A DNA stretch of 26,773 nucleotides, taken from the NCBI GenBank assembly GCA_964390445.1, contig CAYMJJ010000029.1, positions 1-26,773 on the forward strand, in the 5' to 3' direction. Below are positions 14,031 to 21,557 of the stretch, piece after piece. Numbering within the stretch: position 1 is the stretch's first letter; every line of letters starts with the position of its first letter. The position numbers and the translations under genes were made by a program. Source of the DNA: Anderseniella sp964390445. GTDB lineage: Bacteria > Pseudomonadota > Alphaproteobacteria > Rhizobiales > Aestuariivirgaceae. The notes under the pieces are model-generated. The model had not been told where the DNA came from, searched no databases, and was given only the letters and a program-made list of their open reading frames with translations.

Positions 14031-15035
14031 ATGCGAAACCTTGATCCTTCTGTCTACGTCAACCCGGCAGTGTTCGAAGCCGAACGCCAGCGCATATTCT
14101 GGGCAAGCTGGCAACTGATCGGCCCGGCCTCGCGGCTGGCTGAACCTGGGCAGTACGTCGCCACTGAGATTGCCGGTGCCAAGGTCATGGCGGTGCGCGC
14201 CAGGGACGGCAAGCTGCGCGCCTTTCGCAATGTCTGCAGGCATCGCGGTGCCCGCATCCTCGAAGAGGGCGAAGGCCGTTGCAATATGCTGCGCTGCCAG
14301 TACCACAACTGGGTCTACGATCTCGACGGGTCGCTGAAGCAGGCACCGTGGTTCGGCGAGGATGCTGAATTCGTTGTGAAGGACTGGCCGCTCGAACAGA
14401 TTTCCATCGATGAATGGCGCGGGCTTGCGTTCATTGCCATCAATCCGGCCACACCGCTGGCCCGGCAACTGGGCGACACGGTGCCGGAACTGGCTGATGA
14501 GCCGATCGAAACCTATCACGCGACTGCTGAACGACGCATGGTGTTCGACGCCAACTGGAAGGTCTATACCGACAACTTCGTCGAGGGTTATCATATCCCC
14601 GGCATTCACCCCGGTTTCTTCCAGGCCATCGAGTTCGAGCATTTCGAAACGACAGCCCACGACAACCTGGTGCGCATGACCGCACCGCCGCGCGAGGGCC
14701 TGTTCTACAAGGGCAAGTGGCTGTGGATGTGGCCCAACTGGACCCTGTCGCTGTTCGATGGCGGCATGAATACCTCGCGCATCAACCCGATCAGCGAAAA
14801 CCGCACCGAACTGGTCTACAACTTCTACTTTGCCGACACCTCGGACGCGAAGGCCGCCGCGCGCGAGGACACCATCGCCCGCAACCTCGCCGTGATCGAG
14901 GAAGACTTCGAGATCTGCCTGGAGACCCAGAAGAACTACGCCACCGGCGGCTATTCGCCGGGGCCGCTGTCTCCGCGCCACGAGCAGGGCGTGGCGTGGT
15001 TCCAGAACCGCATCGCCGAAACGTTGGCGGGGTAG
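14031..15035 (+). CDS. Rieske-type non-heme iron oxygenase, alpha subunit
   Basis: A 334-residue oxygenase. The Rieske [2Fe-2S] ligands are Cys69, His71, Cys89 and His92 (CRH-x17-CQYH). The catalytic domain has NWKVYTDNFVEGYHIPGIHPG, giving Asp181 as the bridging residue and His188/His193 as iron ligands, with Asp292 in EEDFEICLETQ as the likely third ligand. Size and the EDxxxC-x3-Q motif resemble the choline/glycine-betaine/carnitine monooxygenase side of the family rather than classical ring-hydroxylating enzymes, but the substrate is unknown. No reductase or ferredoxin gene is present, so electrons must come from elsewhere. ATG 14031 has CGGAGG about 8 bases upstream. It is convergent to the RND permease gene, 10 bases apart. 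Confidence 0.88.
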   Translation: MRNLDPSVYVNPAVFEAERQRIFWASWQLIGPASRLAEPGQYVATEIAGAKVMAVRARDGKLRAFRNVCRHRGARILEEGEGRCNMLRCQYHNWVYDLDGSLKQAPWFGEDAEFVVKDWPLEQISIDEWRGLAFIAINPATPLARQLGDTVPELADEPIETYHATAERRMVFDANWKVYTDNFVEGYHIPGIHPGFFQAIEFEHFETTAHDNLVRMTAPPREGLFYKGKWLWMWPNWTLSLFDGGMNTSRINPISENRTELVYNFYFADTSDAKAAAREDTIARNLAVIEEDFEICLETQKNYATGGYSPGPLSPRHEQGVAWFQNRIAETLAG

Positions 15036-15045
15036 TGGCCTGACG

Positions 15046-18000
15046 TTACTCCGCTGCCTGCGGATAGGCCTCATCGCCCTTGGGCACCAGTGCCGGCTTG
15101 CTGCGTTCGCCCTGGTCGGCTGAGCCGTCATCAGGCGTGCCGCGCCAGCGCCGCCAGCCTTGCTTCCAAACGGTAGGCGCAGACAGCATGACCGGGCAGA
15201 ACACCAGCGTGAGTATGGTGGCAAACGCAAGGCCGAACACCATGGCGGTGGACAGGTGCACCCACCACGCCGACGTCATCGACCCGATGCCGACGGTGCG
15301 GTGCAGGAAGTCCACATTGAGCTGGAACATCAGCGGCAACAGGCCAAGGATGGTGGTCACCGTGGTCAGCAGGATCGGCCGCAACCGCTGCGCTGCCGCG
15401 CGCAAGGTGGCGTCGACCGGCGTCATGCCCTTCTTGAGCAGGTTCTGGTAGGTGTCGATCAGCACGATGGCGTTGTTCACCACCACGCCTGCCAGCGCCA
15501 CAAGGCCTGTACCGGTCATGATGATCGAGAAATACTGGCGCATCACCAGCATGCCGAGGATGACGCCCACGGACGACATGATCACCGTCACCAGCGTCAG
15601 CGCCGTGTGGTAGAATGAGTTGAACTGGATCACCAGGATCATGAACATCAGGAACAGCGAACCCAGCAGCGCCTTTTGCAGGAAGGCTGCGGATTCCTTC
15701 TGGTCTTCGTCCGCACCGCGGAAATTGAAGCTGACACCGGATGGCCACTCCTGCGACTTCAGCCAGCCATCCAGCTGCTGGATCTGCCCAAACGACTGGT
15801 AACCCGGTGCCGCGTTGGCCTTGACGAAGATCGACGGCTTGGCGTTGAACCGGTACAGCGTGTTGACCTGCTGGCGAACCTCGCGGGTGACGAAGTTTGA
15901 CAGCGGCTGCAGGCCTTGCGGGGTTTGCAGCTTGAGCGTGTCAAGGGCGGCCAGCGAGCGTTGGTCCTCGGGCAGACGGACGCGGATTTCCAGTTCGTCG
16001 CGGCTGTCGTCGGGCCGGTAGGTGCCGATCATCGCGCCATTGGTGATGAGCTGCACCAGCGAACCGGCTGCGGCCACGGACGCGCCGAAACGGCCTGCCT
16101 CCTCGCGGTTGACGGCCAGTGCGATCTCGTAGCCGGGCAGGGGCGCATCGTCATCGATGTCGGCGAGGCCCTCGATGCTTGTTTCCATGTAGTCGCGGAC
16201 CCGTGCGGCTGCGGCCAGTGCCACGTCGCGGTCGCTGGCCTGCACCTGCAGCCTTATGTCCTTGCCCGACTGCGGTCCGCCGGCAAGTTCGCGCACTTCG
16301 ATGATGGTGCCGGGAACGCCGCTGGTGGCTTGTTCAAGTTCGGCCTTGACCGTATCCCAGTCCTTGCGCTGGCCGACTTGCTTGAGCTCGATCTGCACCT
16401 GGCCGATCAGGTCGCCGGGCACGTCCTGCGTGGCGCCAAGCCCGCCCTGGCCGCCGCTGTCTGTGCCGGCATAGGTGGTGGTGTTGTCAATGGCAGGGTT
16501 GCCGGCAATCCGGGCATAGACGGACTGAACCACGTCGAGCTTCTGCTCGTTCGACATGTTGCCGCGCGCCCTCACATAGACGATGGCAACTTCAGGCTCC
16601 GTATTGACGAAGAACTCGACACCGGTGGGCTTCAGGGCATAGGCATAGACGATGCCACTCATGCCCAGCAGCAGCACAATGACCACCTTGAGCGGATGGC
16701 GGATGATCCGGTTCAGGAAGCGGATGTAGCTGCCGGTCGCGCCGGGAATGGTCAGGATGTCGCCCTCGCCATCAGCTGCCAGGCGCGCAGCGGTGGCGCT
16801 GTCGGTGGTGTCTGCCTTGCCGAAAATGGCACCGATGGTCGGCAGGAAGATCATTGCGGTGATCAGCGACGCGCTGAGGACCACGATCACCGTCAGCGGC
16901 AGGTATTCCATGAAGTCGCCGGCCACACCGGGCCACAGCAGCATGGGCAGGAAGGCAGCCAGCGTTGTCGCGGTGGACGATACAATCGGCCAGAACATCC
17001 GCTGGGCGGCCTGGATATAGGCCTGCTTCTTGTCAAGACCCTCGGCCATCTTGCGGTCGGCGTACTCGATCATCACGATGGCGCCGTCGACCAGCATGCC
17101 GACGGTCAGCACGAGACCGAACATCAGCATGATGTTGACGGTGTAGCCGAGGAAGCCGAAGAACAGGAAGCCGATCATGAACGAGGTGGGGATGGCAAGC
17201 CCGACCATCAGCCCCGACCGCAGGCCAAGGGCGGCGACCACCAGCGTCATCACCAGCAGGATGGCCAGCAGGATGGACGAGGTGAGCGAGCCGAGTATGT
17301 CGCCGATCAGGCGCGACTGGTCGAGCGTCGTCTCCACCTTGATCGCTGCCGGCCAGTCCTTCGTGACCTCTGCGACGATGCGTTTGACCTCGGAATTGTT
17401 CTCCAGAATGTTGGAGCCGATGCGCTTGACCACCTCGATGGCGATGGTGCGGTCGCCATTGAACTCGGCAAACCGTGTGCGGTCCTTGAAGGTACGACGG
17501 ATCTCGGCCACCTGGCCCAGCGTGACGGTGGTGCCTTCCGATGACTTGACCACGAGATTGAAGATGTCGCTGGCGTTCTCGAACAGGCCGGGGATCTTGA
17601 CGTTATAGCGGCCCGACGGGTTGTTTACAGCGCCCGCCGCTATCAGCCGGTTGTTGAGACTGGCCGCACTCAGCAGTTCCTGCTGTGAAACGCCGTAGGC
17701 TTCCAGCTTTACCGGATCGACGATGATCTCGAGCAGTTCCTCGCGCTCGCCGCTCAGCTTGGCTTCAAGCACCGTGGAGATGCCTTCAAGCTCGTCCTGT
17801 AATTCGCGCGCTCGGGCGAACAGCGTGCGTTCCGGCACGTCGCCGGACAGGGTGACGACGATGGTCGGCTGCAGCGAGAAGTTGATCTCGTTGACGATCG
17901 GCTCTTCGGCATCAGCCGGCAGTTCGGCCTTGGCCAGGTCCAGCTTCTCGCGGGTGTCGGCAATGGCCTGGTCGATATCGACGCCGGTTTCGAAGCGCAC

Positions 18001-18279
18001 GAAAATGCCGGCATGGCTTTCCGTTGCGATGCCGGTCATGTCCTTGATGCCGTCAAGCCCCTTCAGCTTGGTCTCGACGGGCTTGACCAGCAGTCGTTCA
18101 GAGTCTTCCGGGCTGATGCCGGGCAGCGGAATGGAGATATACACCGCTGGTATCTGGATGTCCGGATCGGCTTCCTTGGGTATCTCGACGAAACTCCAGA
18201 TGCCGGCGATGAGCATCACCAGCATCAACGACAGCACCGCGCGCGGGCGCGAGAGGATTGCGGCAAGCATTGATGACAT
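15046..18279 (-). CDS. RND-family efflux permease (AcrB/HAE1-like)
   Basis: A 1077-residue inner-membrane proton antiporter, full length for the family, with an N-terminal helix, two large periplasmic porter loops and two six-helix bundles. Features include the opening SRPRAVLSLMLVMLIAGIWSFVEIPKEADPDI, the TM4 segment VGMLVDGAIVMIEYADR and the late segment VVNNAIVLIDTYQNLLKKG. AcrB-type drug pumps have two adjacent Asp in TM4; here only Asp398 is present, followed by Gly399, a variant found in other RND groups. It exports hydrophobic or amphiphilic compounds through a TolC-like channel, which is not encoded here. Its ATG shares one base with the adaptor stop (TGATG), so the two are coupled. 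Confidence 0.92.
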   Translation of the reverse strand: MSSMLAAILSRPRAVLSLMLVMLIAGIWSFVEIPKEADPDIQIPAVYISIPLPGISPEDSERLLVKPVETKLKGLDGIKDMTGIATESHAGIFVRFETGVDIDQAIADTREKLDLAKAELPADAEEPIVNEINFSLQPTIVVTLSGDVPERTLFARARELQDELEGISTVLEAKLSGEREELLEIIVDPVKLEAYGVSQQELLSAASLNNRLIAAGAVNNPSGRYNVKIPGLFENASDIFNLVVKSSEGTTVTLGQVAEIRRTFKDRTRFAEFNGDRTIAIEVVKRIGSNILENNSEVKRIVAEVTKDWPAAIKVETTLDQSRLIGDILGSLTSSILLAILLVMTLVVAALGLRSGLMVGLAIPTSFMIGFLFFGFLGYTVNIMLMFGLVLTVGMLVDGAIVMIEYADRKMAEGLDKKQAYIQAAQRMFWPIVSSTATTLAAFLPMLLWPGVAGDFMEYLPLTVIVVLSASLITAMIFLPTIGAIFGKADTTDSATAARLAADGEGDILTIPGATGSYIRFLNRIIRHPLKVVIVLLLGMSGIVYAYALKPTGVEFFVNTEPEVAIVYVRARGNMSNEQKLDVVQSVYARIAGNPAIDNTTTYAGTDSGGQGGLGATQDVPGDLIGQVQIELKQVGQRKDWDTVKAELEQATSGVPGTIIEVRELAGGPQSGKDIRLQVQASDRDVALAAAARVRDYMETSIEGLADIDDDAPLPGYEIALAVNREEAGRFGASVAAAGSLVQLITNGAMIGTYRPDDSRDELEIRVRLPEDQRSLAALDTLKLQTPQGLQPLSNFVTREVRQQVNTLYRFNAKPSIFVKANAAPGYQSFGQIQQLDGWLKSQEWPSGVSFNFRGADEDQKESAAFLQKALLGSLFLMFMILVIQFNSFYHTALTLVTVIMSSVGVILGMLVMRQYFSIIMTGTGLVALAGVVVNNAIVLIDTYQNLLKKGMTPVDATLRAAAQRLRPILLTTVTTILGLLPLMFQLNVDFLHRTVGIGSMTSAWWVHLSTAMVFGLAFATILTLVFCPVMLSAPTVWKQGWRRWRGTPDDGSADQGERSKPALVPKGDEAYPQAAE

Positions 18280-19367
18280 CAGCTTGTCTCCGCCGGCTTG
18301 GCCACCGGCTCAACCACCTGGCCTTCGATCACGAAGTCCTGCCCGCGGGTAATCACCGTCGCGGTGTCCGGCAGGCCGGAAACCCAGGCGCCATCAGTTT
18401 CCTGGGACAGGATTTTGAGCGGCACGAAACTGACCTTGTTGTCCGCATCCACAACGCGCACCCCGAACTTGCCATCATCGGCCAGTGTCAGGGCCGATGC
18501 CGGCAGCTTGTGCGCCATGGTTGACGGCAGCGGAATGTACAATTCCGTCGTCACCCCTTCGCGCAGGGCATAATCGGGGTTGGGTACGCTCAATTCGACG
18601 CGGAAGGTACGGGTCGCGCGGTCGGACGACATCGCCACCTTGGTGATCTTGCCGGTGACCTGCTGGCCGGTAACCAGCTTTGCCGCAGCATCCATGCCTT
18701 CGGATATGTTGGGCAACAGCCGCTCCGGCACGTTGGCGGCAACGGTAAGCGGGTCCATGACCGAAATCGTTCCGCATAGCCCGCCAGCCTGGATGTAGGT
18801 GCCGTCCTGGGCAGGATCAGCGGCGAGGATGCCGTCACGCGGGGCAGTGATCGTGGTCCATGACATGTCCAGTTCGACCTGCTGCACTTCGGCACTGGCC
18901 AGTTCCATGGCGGCCTTGTCCTGGGCGAGCTTGGACTTGGCCGCAAAGTTGTTCCTGGCCAGTTGCTGGGTGGCTTCATAGTCGCGCCGCGCCGACGCCA
19001 GTTGCGCCTTCACCTTGGCAAGCTGGGCGTTGCGTGCTGCTGCATCGAGCTGGCACAGCACGTCGCCCTGCTTGACGGCATCACCACTTTCGAAGGACTG
19101 GCCTTCGACGATGCCGGCGGTGCGCGCGCGCACCTCTACCTGCCGCAGCGCCTCGGTAAGGCCGCGCACCGGGAAGATCGAGGGCCGTTCAACCGCCTTG
19201 AAGGTCTCGACCATCACCGCGAACGGCTTGTCAGGAGCTTGCTCGGCAGGCGCCGCAGCCTCGCCTGATGGCTCATCGGGGCTGGCGGCCGGCAGGATGA
19301 TGCCCGAGGCAAACCATCCGACGATTGCCAGCGCAAACAGCGATGACCAGATTTTCGATTTCGACAT
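18279..19367 (-). CDS. RND efflux periplasmic adaptor (HlyD/membrane fusion family)
   Basis: A 362-residue adaptor. The N-terminal helix (residues about 6-27, IWSSLFALAIVGWFASGIILPA) anchors it; there is no lipobox Cys. A Pro/Ala/Glu-rich linker leads to the first barrel strand RGLTEALRQVEVRARTAGIVEG. The lipoyl half-motif FESGDAVKQGDVLCQLD is followed by a helical hairpin (ARNAQLAKVKAQLASARRDYEATQQLA...) and the second lipoyl half MSWTTITAPRDGILA. Beta-barrel and membrane-proximal domains complete the chain. It bridges the RND permease and an outer-membrane channel. Start 19367 was chosen; upstream in-frame sequence lies in padR. It is 10 bases after the padR stop, in one operon. Confidence 0.9.
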   Translation of the reverse strand: MSKSKIWSSLFALAIVGWFASGIILPAASPDEPSGEAAAPAEQAPDKPFAVMVETFKAVERPSIFPVRGLTEALRQVEVRARTAGIVEGQSFESGDAVKQGDVLCQLDAAARNAQLAKVKAQLASARRDYEATQQLARNNFAAKSKLAQDKAAMELASAEVQQVELDMSWTTITAPRDGILAADPAQDGTYIQAGGLCGTISVMDPLTVAANVPERLLPNISEGMDAAAKLVTGQQVTGKITKVAMSSDRATRTFRVELSVPNPDYALREGVTTELYIPLPSTMAHKLPASALTLADDGKFGVRVVDADNKVSFVPLKILSQETDGAWVSGLPDTATVITRGQDFVIEGQVVEPVAKPAETS

Positions 19368-19377
19368 GCCTGACAAC

Positions 19378-19923
19378 TCACTCTGCCGCATCAGGAACCT
19401 TGCCGGCCTGGCCAGCGAGCATTCCCGAGCGGGTTTTTTCCATGTATTCGATTGCCGCGCGCAGCACGGCCTGACCGTAGCCATTGACGAACTGGTGGCC
19501 TGATCCGGGCTCTGCCCTTGCGCTGCATTCCTCGACCTGGGCCAGTTCCTGGCGCAGGAAGGCAAGCTGGATTTCAAACACCTCGTTGAGGTGCTCCGGG
19601 TCCATGTCGGCCTTGAACAGGGCCTGGAACAGGAACTCGGACTTGTACTTGTCCTGCTTGGGCAGCACGTGCAGTGACTTGCGCAAGGCCGTGCGGCCCT
19701 TGGCGGTGATCGAGTAGACCTTCTTCGAGGGTTTGCCCGCGTGGGCTTCCTCGCGCACGGTGACGTGACCATCTGCCAGCATCTGGGTCAGGGCGGGGTA
19801 GATCGAGCCGTAGCTCGCATCGATGAAGTGGGCGAACATGCCATCCTCCACCGCCTTCTTGATTTCGTAACCCGACGCTTCCTCGAAAGCGAGAATGCCG
19901 AGACACAATGTGCGCACATTCAT
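19378..19923 (-). CDS. PadR-family transcriptional repressor
   Basis: A 181-residue regulator with an N-terminal PadR winged helix (residues 1-90: LCLGILAFEEASGYEIKKAVEDG, then SYGSIYPALTQMLADGHVTVREE and the wing KPSKKVYSITAKGRTAL). A C-terminal helical domain of the Vir_act_alpha_C type (about 95-170) mediates dimerisation. PadR proteins usually repress their own operon and are released by small hydrophobic or phenolic ligands. Here the gene heads the adaptor-permease operon and an AT-rich inverted repeat lies about 33 bases upstream of its start, so control of the pump is very likely. ATG 19923 was chosen because the MNVRTLCLGIL start matches the family. Confidence 0.9.
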   Translation of the reverse strand: MNVRTLCLGILAFEEASGYEIKKAVEDGMFAHFIDASYGSIYPALTQMLADGHVTVREEAHAGKPSKKVYSITAKGRTALRKSLHVLPKQDKYKSEFLFQALFKADMDPEHLNEVFEIQLAFLRQELAQVEECSARAEPGSGHQFVNGYGQAVLRAAIEYMEKTRSGMLAGQAGKVPDAAE

Positions 19924-19955
19924 ATGACGTATTTCCGCGTGACAGATTGCCAGTT

Positions 19956-19993
19956 TATATATCGATTTGATATATAGCGATTGTGAATATATC
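19956..19993 (-). promoter_or_regulatory. PadR operator / promoter of the efflux operon
   Basis: TATATATC (19956-19963) and GATATATA (19969-19976) form a perfect 8-bp inverted repeat with a 5-base spacer. A third half-site ATATATC lies at 19987-19993. The segment is strikingly AT-rich in a GC-rich window and sits 33-70 bases upstream of padR on its strand, where the -10/-35 region should be. Autorepression by the adjacent PadR is the simplest reading. The remaining 157 bases up to hpnO show only a weak TATAGA box at 20090-20095. Confidence 0.6.
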
Positions 19994-20150
19994 AAGATGA
20001 AATGTGCTGGCTCGCATCACGTGAATCACGTCGACGCTGGGTCAGGATTACGGCAAATCGGTCGCATGGGTTTCAATCCAAGGTAGTTGTATAGACAGCA
20101 ACAATGAGCGGGCACCTTCTGATTTGCCGCTGAATTTTACGGGACAGGAC

Positions 20151-21557
20151 ATGCCGATCGATATTGCACGGGTGATTGCTGACAACGCCCCCAAGAGCAA
20201 TGCCATGTATGCCGAGGGCGTCAATCCACGCTTTGCCAAGGCATTGAAAATAATCGGCTTTGATCGGAACTACATCAAGGCCAACGGTGCCTGGATGTGG
20301 GACGATAACGGCCGCAAGTACCTCGACATGCTGGCCGGGTACGGTGCCTTCAACATGGGCCGCAACCATCCCGCGATTCGCCAGGTTCTGAAGGATTTCA
20401 TGGATGGCGACTATTGCTCGCTGGTCCAGATGGAGACGCCGGTGCTGTGCGGTGTTGTCGCACGTGAGCTCAAGGCCCGCGTCGGCTATGGCCTGTCCAA
20501 GGTGTACTTCTGCTCGACCGGAGCTGAAGGCAACGAGACAGCGATCAAGTTCGTGCGCCGCGCAACCGGTCGCAACCGCATCGTGTTTACCTCGTCAGCG
20601 TTCCACGGGCTGACCTCCGGCGCGCTGGCCCTGAACGGTGGCGAGGTGTTCCGCGAAAAGTTCGGCCAGCTGCTCGATACGGTCAAGGTGCCGTTTGGCG
20701 ATCTCGATGCACTGGAGCGCGCACTGGCTGCCGGCGACGTGGCAGCCTTCTTCGTGGAGCCGGTGCAGGGCAAGGGCGTCAACATCGCACCGGCCGGCTA
20801 TCTCGCGGCAGCAAGCAAGCTGTGCCACAAGCACGGCGCGCTGTTCGTCGCCGACGAAGTGCAGTCCGGCATGGGCCGCACCGGCAAGTTCCTGGCCATG
20901 CACCACGACGAAGGCGTCGAGCCGGACATGGTGATCCTGTCCAAGTCGCTGTCGGGCGGCTATGTGCCGGTCGGCGCGGTGCTGATGAACGAACGCATCT
21001 ACAACGCCGTATTCTCCTCGCTTGACCGGGCGGTGGTTCATTCATCCACCTTCGGCAAGTCGAACTTCGCCATGGCTGCGGCACTGGCTTCGCTGACCGT
21101 GTTGGATGACGATCACCTGATGGAAAATGCCACCATCATGGGTGACCTGCTGGGCGAGCGCCTGACGGCGCTGGTGCCGAAGTACGAGTTCATCAAGGAA
21201 GTGCGCTGGCGCGGGCTGATGCTGGCGGTCGAGTTCCACAAGCCGAAGTCGCTGAAGCTGCGCACGGCGTGGGCGACGGTCAACTCGCTGAACGAGGACC
21301 TGTTCTGCCAGGCCATTACCATTCCGTTGCTGGCCGACTACGGCATCCTGACCCAGGTGGCCGGCAACCGCATGACCACCATCAAGCTCATTCCTCCGCT
21401 GATGATCACGGAAGCTGATGTGGACTGGTTCGTGACCGCCTTCGACAAGGTCATGGCAGATCTGCATCGTTTCCCCGGGCCGGCCTGGGAGAGCTTGACC
21501 CGCATAGCCAAGAACGCGCTCGGGCGCGGAGACGAGAAGATCAAGGCGACAGCATGA
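20151..21557 (+). CDS. hpnO: Hopanoid side-chain aminotransferase
   Basis: A 468-residue class III (ornithine-type) PLP aminotransferase. KVYFCSTGAEGNETAIKFVRRATGR is the cofactor phosphate region, Asp235 in VADEVQSGMGRTG contacts the pyridine nitrogen, and Lys265 in LSKSLSGGYVPVGAV forms the internal aldimine. The family member HpnO converts the ribosylhopane-derived intermediate to 35-aminobacteriohopanetriol. Overlap of its stop with the start of hpnN (ATGA) and the nearby hpnH, hpnG and shc make this assignment far more likely than an acetylornithine enzyme. ATG 20151 has GACAGGA directly upstream; an in-frame TTG at 20124 has no such support. It is the first gene of the plus-strand hopanoid run. 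Confidence 0.88.
   Translation: MPIDIARVIADNAPKSNAMYAEGVNPRFAKALKIIGFDRNYIKANGAWMWDDNGRKYLDMLAGYGAFNMGRNHPAIRQVLKDFMDGDYCSLVQMETPVLCGVVARELKARVGYGLSKVYFCSTGAEGNETAIKFVRRATGRNRIVFTSSAFHGLTSGALALNGGEVFREKFGQLLDTVKVPFGDLDALERALAAGDVAAFFVEPVQGKGVNIAPAGYLAAASKLCHKHGALFVADEVQSGMGRTGKFLAMHHDEGVEPDMVILSKSLSGGYVPVGAVLMNERIYNAVFSSLDRAVVHSSTFGKSNFAMAAALASLTVLDDDHLMENATIMGDLLGERLTALVPKYEFIKEVRWRGLMLAVEFHKPKSLKLRTAWATVNSLNEDLFCQAITIPLLADYGILTQVAGNRMTTIKLIPPLMITEADVDWFVTAFDKVMADLHRFPGPAWESLTRIAKNALGRGDEKIKATA

Noticed and set aside
15916..17544. 542-codon plus-strand frame opposite the RND permease
   Set aside because: Asp/Gly/His-rich repetitive composition, no domain, antisense to a well-supported gene.
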